From: JADLHS01 sp039806955
GTDB taxonomy: Bacteria; Verrucomicrobiota; Verrucomicrobiia; Limisphaerales; JADLHS01
Length of the DNA: 64,000 bases
NCBI GenBank assembly: GCA_039806955.1
Contig: JBDHQI010000003.1
Coordinates: forward strand, 1-64,000
Direction of reading: 5' to 3'
Shown: positions 57,925-64,000 of the stretch, one piece after another
Layout: each line of letters starts with the position of its first letter
How positions within the stretch are numbered: the stretch's first letter is position 1
The notes under the pieces: model-generated
What the model saw: only the letters and a program-made list of their open reading frames with translations
What the model was told of the DNA's origin: nothing
Database searches by the model: none
Position numbers and translations under genes: made by a program

Positions 57925-59217
57925 ATGGACACGACTGCCTTGGTTGAATTGATCGCCCGCTACAAAGCCGACCCGGAGTCGGTCTATAACACCTGGTTCA
58001 TCAACGGCGCGGAGCGCATGAAGGCGTTTCGCGCGATTCGACGCGGGGTGAAGGACACGGTTGACGCCATCGCCGCCGGCACTTTTGGCAATGATTTCAA
58101 AGGCTCGCCGCTGGAAATCGTGCTCACGGCCATCACGGAGCAAAAGCAGGTCTTTGAGGGCGCGGCCCATCCGTTTTACTGGAAGCCCAAGCTGCGGATT
58201 CCCGACATTTACGAGAATCAGATCAACAAACAGAAGTTTGGCGCATTTCTGCAAGCGTGCCTCGTCGCGACTCGCGAAGACCAGGTGCTTGCCGAAATGA
58301 GTCGCCTCGGTTCGGCGCAAATCAAAGGGCTTGGCCCGGCGGCTGCCAGCATCATTTACTTTTTACACCCAACGCTCGTTCCGCCGTTCAACACGGCGAT
58401 GGTCAACGGATTCAACGCACTGTTTGCGGACAAGAAGAAACTCGGTTCGTGGACCAGCTATCTCGACATGCGCGAAGTCATCGTCCGCACGAATGACGAA
58501 GTGCGCGATCATCTCTCGAAAGACCTTGGCGCGTTTGCTGGTTTGTTATTTGAAATCGGCAGTGGACGACTCGTCATCGCGGGCAATGCCGAGAACGTGC
58601 TGCAAGACGCAAAAGAGAAAGCGGTGAAAGTCGCCCGTGCTCGCCACAAAGATGTCCTGGCCGAACAAGAGGAAGAATCCGAGCACACGCGGATGCAACA
58701 CCTGCTCATCAAAATCGGGCGTTCGCTGAAATACGATGTCCATGTCGCCCGCAACGACCGGCATCGCACCTGTCACGGCGAAAACTTTGCGATGCTCACC
58801 GTGCCGCAACTACCACCGCAGAACTTGTCGGCGGAAGTGATGGACACCGTGACATTGATTGACGTGATCTGGCTCAAGCCCGGCAACGGCGAGATTGTGA
58901 GCGCGTTTGAAATCGAGAAAAGCACGTCCATCTATTCCGGCATCCTGCGGCTGGAGGATTTAGCGCGCTCGATCCCCAACGGCGCGTGCCCGCTTTACCT
59001 CGTCGCGCCGAATGACCGCGAGAAGGAAGTCTTGGCACAATTGGCCCGTCCCGCGTTTCGCGCCGACCTTGAAAAAATCTCGCTCGCGTTTCTGCCGTTC
59101 AAGGAGCTTGCCGAACATTGCGACGCGCTTTGCAAGTTTGGAGACGACCACACGATCTTGCAGAAGATTGCACGCGGCTTGAAGTCTTCCGCGCCGCCGC
59201 TTCAGCCGGCCAATTGA
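57925..59217 (+). CDS. putative type II restriction endonuclease
   Basis: 430 aa. An N-terminal helical region (about 1-240) with a helix-hairpin-helix-like GLGPAAASIIYFLHP, then a C-terminal nuclease-like region with TLIDVIWLKPGNGEIVSAFEIEKSTSI. The D...(x)ExEK line is PD-(D/E)xK-like (about 305-335). I believe this class is annotated as restriction endonuclease-like. No methylase adjoins, so a solitary or orphan status is possible. It stands on the plus strand within the metal island, flanked by minus-strand genes. GAGGG ahead of the ATG serves as ribosome site. Confidence 0.65.
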   Translation: MDTTALVELIARYKADPESVYNTWFINGAERMKAFRAIRRGVKDTVDAIAAGTFGNDFKGSPLEIVLTAITEQKQVFEGAAHPFYWKPKLRIPDIYENQINKQKFGAFLQACLVATREDQVLAEMSRLGSAQIKGLGPAAASIIYFLHPTLVPPFNTAMVNGFNALFADKKKLGSWTSYLDMREVIVRTNDEVRDHLSKDLGAFAGLLFEIGSGRLVIAGNAENVLQDAKEKAVKVARARHKDVLAEQEEESEHTRMQHLLIKIGRSLKYDVHVARNDRHRTCHGENFAMLTVPQLPPQNLSAEVMDTVTLIDVIWLKPGNGEIVSAFEIEKSTSIYSGILRLEDLARSIPNGACPLYLVAPNDREKEVLAQLARPAFRADLEKISLAFLPFKELAEHCDALCKFGDDHTILQKIARGLKSSAPPLQPAN

Positions 59218-59226
59218 GCTTCGTTC

Positions 59227-59724
59227 TCAATTTCCAACGCGACTGTAAGTGTCGGTGCGCGAAACGTCGTCGTGATTCATCATCTGCTCGCGCAGGCAGG
59301 TTTGCTCCTGCACCCAGGATAAATAGCGCCTACCTTGTTCCGGCGGCATGGCGCGGCTGACTTCAAAGAAATGCTTGAGCATCGCGGTCTGACATTCGCT
59401 TCGCATTTTGGCCCGTTCGGTGAGTGCGTTTTCAATTGCGGGCGTCAGGTCGGAAGTGGTGGCAAGCAATTGGCCCAGCCTGTCGTTCATTTGCCGGATG
59501 AGACGACAACGCTCCCGGCACTGCGGGAGATAGGCTTCATGCAATTTTGAAAGCCGCTCGAATTCCCCGTCGCTTAATTTGAACTCCTGCTTGAGCCAGA
59601 CGAGTTCGGGTTGGCGGCTTTGCAACAATGCTCGCGGCCCGGTCGTTCCTGCCAGATAGATGCAGTAATAGGAAGCAATTGCTGCCATCATACCGAAACC
59701 GAGAATCAAGAATCCGCGTCGCAT
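59227..59724 (-). CDS. CnrX-like periplasmic metal sensor (second YX set)
   Basis: 165 aa: N-terminal membrane anchor (residues 5-24), then a helical hairpin with LVWLKQEFKLSDGEFERLSKLHEAYLPQCRERCR and the end MPPEQGRRYLSWVQEQT. The plan and the conserved H, C and MPPEQG positions are those of the CnrX/NccX/Metal_resist group, which senses metal and holds the anti-sigma factor. It is close to the gene at 61521. Starts 3 nt after the anti-sigma-like gene at 59728; no sigma gene follows it. Confidence 0.8.
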   Translation of the reverse strand: MRRGFLILGFGMMAAIASYYCIYLAGTTGPRALLQSRQPELVWLKQEFKLSDGEFERLSKLHEAYLPQCRERCRLIRQMNDRLGQLLATTSDLTPAIENALTERAKMRSECQTAMLKHFFEVSRAMPPEQGRRYLSWVQEQTCLREQMMNHDDVSRTDTYSRVGN

Positions 59725-59727
59725 AGC

Positions 59728-60072
59728 TCACCTGGCCGCTTGATAGGGATCAACCGATTGCACATAGCGCTGGCTCATCTGTGTGCTAACTCGCAACCTC
59801 TCCTGCTGCGCCTGCGCCCACCCCGCACTTGCACCAATGACGAGGAGGATCGCCACGTAGGAAACGGCCAACCCGGGGCGGCGCAACCGCGCGTCAACCC
59901 AGCGCGCGCAAGTCAGCCACAGGGCAACGAGAGTGGAAGGCTCGTCTTCTTGGCGCGCGATTTGTCGCCAGACTCTCTCTTGGAAACGCGGTGGCAACGT
60001 GACTGTGATCTTGCACTCGCGCAACAAGGCGCTCAATCCCGCGTCCTGCTCAATTCGTGCTTCGGCTTTCAT
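59728..60072 (-). CDS. CnrY-like anti-sigma membrane protein (second YX set)
   Basis: 114 aa: cytoplasmic N-terminus with LSALLRECKITVTLPPRFQERVWRQI, one membrane helix (about residues 71-90), and a periplasmic tail ending QRYVQSVDPYQAAR. The LPPRFQERVW block and the YVQS[VI]DPYQA terminus are shared with 62010. In CnrY the N-terminus grips the sigma factor. Preceded by a hairpin at 60083-60112 after the ASPK-repeat gene at 60143. Its sigma partner is not adjacent. Confidence 0.75.
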   Translation of the reverse strand: MKAEARIEQDAGLSALLRECKITVTLPPRFQERVWRQIARQEDEPSTLVALWLTCARWVDARLRRPGLAVSYVAILLVIGASAGWAQAQQERLRVSTQMSQRYVQSVDPYQAAR

Positions 60073-60082
60073 TGTTTGATTC

Positions 60083-60112
60083 GGAGGGCGGTGGGTTTGA
60101 GCCGCGCCCTCC
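60083..60112 (-). other. hairpin before the second Y gene
   Basis: GGAGGGCG / CGCCCTCC with a 14-nt loop, between the ASPK-repeat gene and the anti-sigma-like gene. Mirrors the hairpin at 62356-62380 in the other module. Confidence 0.5.
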
Positions 60113-60142
60113 AGTTTGGTGGTTGCCGGTTTTGATTCGCTC

Positions 60143-60547
60143 TCACTTCAATGGCGCGATCTGGTAAGCGCCGTTGCGCTCGTCGAGAAACTGACGGAGT
60201 TTCGGCGAGGCTGTGATACCGTCATCGCCGGTCGCGCGATAGCCGACCTTGACGACTGCTGTTCCGGGCATGCTCTCCACACCACGGCTGTCATTGATGA
60301 ATTGCCGCAGTTTCGGCGAAGCGGTTATCCCATCCACGCCGGTGGCTCGATAACCGACGGACGCGACGGTGGCAGACTTCGCGCCTTTCACCATCGGCTT
60401 GCCGCGCTCATTCATAAACTGGCGCAGTTTGGGAGACGCCGCGATGCCATCATCGCCCACGGTGTTGTGTTGAGCCTGGCTTTGGCTGGTCGAGGCGAGC
60501 AAAGCGACTGCGGCGGCTGCAATCAGAATCAATTTTGTATTTTTCAT
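60143..60547 (-). CDS. secreted protein with three ASPK-QF repeats and APLK terminus
   Basis: 134 aa from the ATG at 60547. Signal peptide ends SQAQHN (residue 26). Three repeats: DGIAASPKLRQFMNER, DGITASPKLRQFINDS and DGITASPKLRQFLDER, with VGYRATG before the last two. Ends AYQIAPLK. Sister of 35114 (one such repeat) and relative of 35981 and 62414. The nearest promoter is the ECF-type element at 60596-60618. No known fold. Confidence 0.72.
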   Translation of the reverse strand: MKNTKLILIAAAAVALLASTSQSQAQHNTVGDDGIAASPKLRQFMNERGKPMVKGAKSATVASVGYRATGVDGITASPKLRQFINDSRGVESMPGTAVVKVGYRATGDDGITASPKLRQFLDERNGAYQIAPLK

Positions 60548-60595
60548 AGTGTTACTTTCGTTGGGTGCGCTTTGTTCGCACCATCCACTCTTCAT

Positions 60596-60618
60596 TACGC
60601 CGCAGCCGGGAAAATCAC
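60596..60618 (-). promoter_or_regulatory. ECF-type promoter element before the ASPK-repeat gene
   Basis: GTGATTT, 12 nt, CGTA (CGTAATGAAG) on the minus strand, 49 nt before the start at 60547. Confidence 0.6.
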
Positions 60619-60689
60619 TCGCAGGAAGGAAAAAGCCGTCTCGCTGCGAACTTCGGCAGTGAGACGGCTGAGAAGGAATGGCCTTGGGG

Positions 60690-60896
60690 TCAGCGTTTTT
60701 CGACTAGCGCCATACCGCACTTGGGGCAGCTACCGGGCTTGTCCTGCACAACTTCCGGGTGCATACCACATGTGTATTTGACGGCCTGTCCACTGCCTTG
60801 CGTGGAGGATTCTTTTTTGCAGCCGGTCGCACCAATGGCAATGACTGCGACTGCTGCAACCGTGAACGCAGCGATGATGAGTTTGGATGTCTTCAT
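60690..60896 (-). CDS. small HMBD lipoprotein
   Basis: 68 aa: hydrophobic signal with lipobox (GATGCKK, Cys 26), short linker and one HMBD (YTCGMHPE...CPKCGMALVEKR). It follows the sigma gene at 60928 by 31 nt and may be in the same transcript. The smallest HMBD protein here; likely an outer-membrane or inner-membrane-anchored metal binder. Confidence 0.65.
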   Translation of the reverse strand: MKTSKLIIAAFTVAAVAVIAIGATGCKKESSTQGSGQAVKYTCGMHPEVVQDKPGSCPKCGMALVEKR

Positions 60897-60927
60897 GTTG
60901 TGTCGTTTGTGGAGTGAGGTTTTCGGT

Positions 60928-61524
60928 TCACGCGTAACTTTTCAGCAGCCAGCCGAGGTTTTCGCGCAAGAGTTTTCGGGCGCGGTAAATCCGCGTCTCC
61001 ACCGCCTTTGGAGTGCAAGCCAGGATCGCGCCAATCTCCGCATGGGAAAGTTCCTCATATTCGGAAAGGATGAGTGGCGTGCGGAGTTCTTCGGGCAGTT
61101 GACCCACCGCGTTACGAACGGCTTCCGCCCGCTCTGCGCCTTGCAGTGACTCGCTGGGTGTCGGTTTGTCCTCCGCCACGCTCTCCCGGAAGCTCTCGCC
61201 GGTAACTTCGTTTTCTGCGTCCAGCGACACTTGCGGATGGCGCGTGCGGTAGCGGTAGCGGCTTTTGACGAGGTTGGTGGCGATAACGTAAAGCCATGTC
61301 GAAAACTTGTGGCTCGCATCGAACCTCGCGCGGTTCTGGTAAACGCGCACAAATGTCTCCTGCGCGAGATCAGCGGCATCCTCCTCGCTTTGCAAACTGC
61401 GGACCAGATAGTGAAACAGTTTCTCGGCGTGTCGCTCCATGAGATCGTTCAACGCCGCGTCGTGGCCGGCGACCAATCGCGCCATGTCCGTCCGATCCGG
61501 GTCGTCGGTCGTGGCGGAATTCAT
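60928..61524 (-). CDS. CnrH-like ECF sigma factor of the YXH module
   Basis: 198 aa from the ATG at 61524, which overlaps the sensor stop (ATGA). Region 2: HDAALNDLMERHAEKLFHYLVRSL, DLAQETFVRVYQNR, FSTWLYVIATNLVKSR; region 4: YEELSHAEIGAILACTPKAVETRIYRARKLLRE. In the known Cupriavidus Cnr and Ncc systems this gene follows Y and X exactly as here. It is the best candidate to read the GAGGGATTY-N12-CGTA promoters. Very close to the orphan sigma at 43765. Confidence 0.88.
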   Translation of the reverse strand: MNSATTDDPDRTDMARLVAGHDAALNDLMERHAEKLFHYLVRSLQSEEDAADLAQETFVRVYQNRARFDASHKFSTWLYVIATNLVKSRYRYRTRHPQVSLDAENEVTGESFRESVAEDKPTPSESLQGAERAEAVRNAVGQLPEELRTPLILSEYEELSHAEIGAILACTPKAVETRIYRARKLLRENLGWLLKSYA

Positions 61525-62009
61525 GGTTTGTTCATCGGAGCGACAGACGGCGAATCGCCGGGCATCATCTTGCTCGGCTTCAAGGTTTGCTGCTGCACCC
61601 AATCGAGATAGCGTTTGCCCTGCTCGGGGGGCATGGTCTGCGCGACCTTGTAGAAGTGGTCAAGCATCGCGGTTTCACACTCGGCGCGGATTTCAGCAGC
61701 TTGGGCGAGCGCCTGTTTGATCTCCGGGGTGATGATGTTGGTGGCGGCGAGCAACCTTTGGATTTCTGCGTTCTTCGCGTCAATCGTGCGGCACATTTCC
61801 TCGCACTTGGGCGCGTAAGCATTATGCAGTTCCATGACACGCGCCAACTGCGCGTCGGTGAGTTGAAACTCCATCTGCAACCACGCCAGCTCCGGGCGGG
61901 TGTTGCGTTCAACAGAACGCTGTGCGGATGTTTTGCCGAAATAGATGCAAAGGTAGGCGCACACCGCGAGCGCCAGCCCGCCGAAGATGATGAGCCACGG
62001 ACGTTTCAT
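61521..62009 (-). CDS. CnrX-like periplasmic metal sensor
   Basis: 162 aa: membrane anchor (residues 5-23), helix with LAWLQMEFQLTDAQLARVMELHNAYAPKCEEMCR, then AEIRAECETAMLDHFYKVAQTMPPEQGKRYLDWVQQQ, and a low-complexity tail. His and Cys/Met residues are placed as in the CnrX/CzcX-type sensors that bind Ni, Co or Zn. Start immediately after the anti-sigma stop (TGAATG), sigma gene overlapping its stop. Confidence 0.85.
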   Translation of the reverse strand: MKRPWLIIFGGLALAVCAYLCIYFGKTSAQRSVERNTRPELAWLQMEFQLTDAQLARVMELHNAYAPKCEEMCRTIDAKNAEIQRLLAATNIITPEIKQALAQAAEIRAECETAMLDHFYKVAQTMPPEQGKRYLDWVQQQTLKPSKMMPGDSPSVAPMNKP

Positions 62010-62348
62010 TCAGTTGCGGGGCGCTTGATACGGGTCAATGGACTGAACGTAGAGAGAGCGCATCTTGGATTCGGTTTGCGCGGTCTTGTCCTGCGCTTGC
62101 AAGTAGCCCGCTCCCAAGCCGACGAACAGGAGCACGGCGACATACACGGTGGCAAATGCCGGACGCCGAAACACGGCCTCAATCCAGCGAACAGCCCCGG
62201 CAAAGACGCTCTGCGGCTTGCTTGCTTCCGCCCGGTCAATGGCTTTCCAAACCCGCTCTTGAAAGCGTGGCGGCAATGATGATTGTGGCTTCCACTCGTG
62301 GAGCAGTCCGCTCAACTGCCGGTCATTTTCGGGAATAGGTGTTTTCAT
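62010..62348 (-). CDS. CnrY-like anti-sigma membrane protein
   Basis: 112 aa: LSGLLHEWKPQSSLPPRFQERVWKAIDRA in the cytoplasm, a membrane segment (about residues 68-87), periplasmic tail ending YVQSIDPYQAPRN. Shared blocks with 59728 define the pair. It likely binds the sigma factor at 60928 and releases it when the CnrX-like sensor sees metal. The APLK gene at 62414 and a hairpin precede it. Confidence 0.82.
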   Translation of the reverse strand: MKTPIPENDRQLSGLLHEWKPQSSLPPRFQERVWKAIDRAEASKPQSVFAGAVRWIEAVFRRPAFATVYVAVLLFVGLGAGYLQAQDKTAQTESKMRSLYVQSIDPYQAPRN

Positions 62349-62355
62349 AACGTGT

Positions 62356-62380
62356 GGGCGGCGGATTCATTCCGCCGCCC
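62356..62380 (-). other. perfect 10-bp hairpin before the Y gene
   Basis: GGGCGGCGGA / TCCGCCGCCC with a 5-nt loop. It lies between the APLK gene and the anti-sigma gene. There is no T-run, so reading through is likely and the stem may set relative expression. Confidence 0.55.
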
Positions 62381-62413
62381 GCTAAGTGTCGTTTGCGCGC
62401 CCGACATTTCAAG

Positions 62414-62764
62414 TTACTTCAGCGGCGCGATTTGAACTTCAGCCTTGCTGACGGCGTTGGCGCGGAGCGCGGCCTCGTAGCGCGAGTCTTTGGGCGACAT
62501 CGTGGGGCGCGGCGCATGGGCCAGGTCAATACTCGGACCAGTGCTGGGCACAGAGCGGAAACTGCGGGCGAGTTCCCACGCTTTGGCGTTTCCTGCCGGG
62601 CGGTCCAGCGCCAGATTCACGTCGCTGGTGGCGGCGGGGACTTTCTTGAGCGAATCGGCGAGGGCTTTGGCCTTCGGCGAATAGAGGGGTTCACCGGCAT
62701 TGGCGTTGGCCGCGAGCGTGAACACACCGACAGCGGCAACTGCGAGGAGGATCATTTTTTTCAT
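62414..62764 (-). CDS. secreted APLK-terminus protein before the YXH module
   Basis: 116 aa from the ATG at 62764 (an in-frame ATG at 62755 is equally possible). Signal peptide ends ANAGEP. The chain has two SPK motifs (LYSPKAKALADSL; PTMSPKDSRYEAALR) and ends EVQIAPLK. It has less regular repeats than 60143 or 35981. It is preceded by the ECF-type promoter at 62821-62843 and probably forms the first gene of the sigma operon, which would make the system autoregulated. Confidence 0.65.
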   Translation of the reverse strand: MKKMILLAVAAVGVFTLAANANAGEPLYSPKAKALADSLKKVPAATSDVNLALDRPAGNAKAWELARSFRSVPSTGPSIDLAHAPRPTMSPKDSRYEAALRANAVSKAEVQIAPLK

Positions 62765-62820
62765 AGCTTTATCTTTCTTTTTGCTGCGGCGTTTTGCCGC
62801 TGTTAATTCACATCCTTGAA

Positions 62821-62843
62821 TACGCCGGGGGTCAAAGAATCCC
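62821..62843 (-). promoter_or_regulatory. ECF-type promoter element before the APLK-YXH operon
   Basis: GGGATTC, 12 nt, CGTA (GGAGGGATTC / CGTATTCAAGG) on the minus strand, 57 nt before the start at 62764. It makes autoregulation of the sigma factor likely. Confidence 0.7.
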
Positions 62844-62935
62844 TCCAAGATTCTTCAAAAGTGTGAACGCGAGGTAGATTTCTCAACGCAACCCGCAGAA
62901 ATGCAGCCTAAAATGGAAGAAGACGACCCGAAGAC

Positions 62936-63787
62936 TTATCGCGCTTGGATGCGCTTTTCCAAGATTACGCGACCGGCCTTTGCATCAATGGTGACGGTGG
63001 AAAACCGGGAAAGCAGGCCGTTGCCGAGCAAACCAGCCTCGCCGGGAAAGATTGCCTTTTCGTGCAAGCCGGTTGGAACGTCGGAAAACTGATTTCCACC
63101 AATGCCGACAGATGTTTTGGTCTGAGGAATGGAAATCTCGGCCAAGCCGATGGCCATCTGGTGCGTGCATTGGTCGGGCACATCCGAAGTCACCCATTGC
63201 AGCGCGGTGGCGCAACCGGTGTCGAGCCGCACCCATTGGCGGTCGTGACCATTTACGCTGATCGGCACGCGCATCCCGCAGGAACGCAATTGGAGCGGCA
63301 AAGTTTCGCCGGATTGTCCGCCCTTCGGTGATTTCACCAACCGTATCTTCTTCGCGTCGAAATCAATTTGCACCACGCGCTCGCGAAAGAAATCCGCACC
63401 CACCAGTCCGTCCACGGGTCGCTCGCATGAACTGCTCAACTTTTCCAAATCAACCGCCAGATATTCGCTGGGCAACTTCGTGTCGCCGATTTTGGCGATC
63501 ATGTGTTGCTGCCAATAGCCGGTGAGCATCGTGTCCACGCCGCGAACCGTGACCTGTTGTCCCAGCTTCAATCCGATGCGTTTGGCCGTGTCGAGATTGA
63601 TGACGCTGACGCCCGCGCCGGTATCTACGAGAAAATTGAGCGGCTTCTCCGACTGCGGGATGACGACTTTGATCCAAAGCAATCCCTCGCGGTATTCAAA
63701 CGGAAACTCGGTGGGAGAAGTTGCCGCCACTTCGTCGCGAGCAAACGCGACTTGAACGGCTAAAATTGAGCACAACAACCAACGCAC
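62936..63787 (-). CDS. retropepsin-like aspartic protease
   Basis: 283 aa with a signal peptide (ending AFARDE, about 18). Two catalytic-type motifs: FLVDTGAGVSVIN near residue 55 and RLDTGCAT near 190, with a Gly-rich flap region between. It resembles the retroviral-like aspartic proteases of many Gram-negatives. Exported, so it may trim envelope proteins, possibly including the small secreted proteins here; that is speculation. It is transcribed toward the ECF module promoter but in its own unit. Confidence 0.75.
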   Translation of the reverse strand: MRWLLCSILAVQVAFARDEVAATSPTEFPFEYREGLLWIKVVIPQSEKPLNFLVDTGAGVSVINLDTAKRIGLKLGQQVTVRGVDTMLTGYWQQHMIAKIGDTKLPSEYLAVDLEKLSSSCERPVDGLVGADFFRERVVQIDFDAKKIRLVKSPKGGQSGETLPLQLRSCGMRVPISVNGHDRQWVRLDTGCATALQWVTSDVPDQCTHQMAIGLAEISIPQTKTSVGIGGNQFSDVPTGLHEKAIFPGEAGLLGNGLLSRFSTVTIDAKAGRVILEKRIQAR

Positions 63788-64000
63788 TCCCGACAGCTTG
63801 CAGGAACAATGCCGTCGAAATCAACGGCAACCGATGCCTCAAAACTAAGGGGTTTCGCAGACAGCTATGAAGCGCGCATGATTTTATGTGTCGCCTTTTG
63901 CTCATGCCGTCGAAGATTTGCCATCGTTTTGTGCGACCCGCTCCCGTTGGCCGAATCATGTTTTGCGAAAAAGCTTCGGTCGGGAGTTTGACGGCGTGAA
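63788..64000. other. 213 bp at the right edge without a clear gene
   Basis: No open frame with credible composition or neighbour support. The minus strand must carry the promoter for the protease gene here, but I cannot point to it. Nothing else is evident. Confidence 0.35.

Noticed and set aside
63809..63991. Short plus-strand open frame at the right edge
   Set aside because: No ribosome site, family match or neighbour support; likely chance.

Overview
The window is high-GC bacterial DNA packed with metal-resistance genes. Domain style (DUF3347, DUF6370, hairpin-less CzcB-type adaptors, very many small Cys/His-rich secreted proteins and 'heavy-metal-binding' CPxCGM modules) fits a Gram-negative of the Verrucomicrobiota/Planctomycetota kind. 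That placement is inference; there is no rRNA or marker gene here to prove it. I saw no tRNA, rRNA, CRISPR array or insertion sequence.

Layout. 1-3.3 kb: a defence-like edge (YhcG-type nuclease, two unknown genes, an HNH nuclease). 3.6-6.9 kb: Zn/Cd P-type ATPase and an RcnA-like exporter, divergent from a CsoR/RcnR-type repressor with a C-tract operator between them. 6.9-13.2 kb: first czcCBA operon. 13.3-20.3 kb: second czcCBA-like operon. 20.3-24.1 kb: FTR1-like permease and Cu(I) ATPase CopA, divergent from an ECF sigma factor with a Cys-rich CorE-like tail (24.3 kb). 25.9-33.8 kb: cus operon (cusA, multi-HMBD cusB, tolC and small metal-binding partners). 34-45.5 kb: an accessory region of small secreted proteins, three lone CBM48 proteins, two ECF sigma factors, receiver proteins, a PII-like protein, and TauE/SafE. 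45.6-47.3 kb: merR, a MerT-HMA fusion and a CopZ-like Fe-S metallochaperone. 47.3-57.7 kb: a fourth RND operon that ends in a histidine kinase and response regulator. 57.9 kb: a putative restriction endonuclease. 59.2-62.8 kb: a complete CnrYXH-like anti-sigma/sensor/sigma module plus a second YX pair without a sigma gene. 62.9-63.8 kb: a retropepsin-like protease.

How the parts work together. The RND operons, P-type ATPases, CopA and Mer genes form a multi-metal export and handling island, each with its own sensor type (CsoR, MerR, CorE-like ECF, two-component, CnrYXH-like ECF). The most striking pattern is a repeated promoter-like element, GAGGGATTY-N12-CGTA, at seven good sites and one weak site, all on the minus strand. 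It precedes the CnrYXH module, the cus operon, and many small secreted proteins. Four of those secreted proteins end in the same hexapeptide, [E/Q][V/I]APLK, and three of the four carry repeated ASP[K/R]-x3-QF-like units. I read this as an undescribed ECF-controlled envelope regulon linked to metal stress; promoter function and the sigma-promoter pairing are inference.
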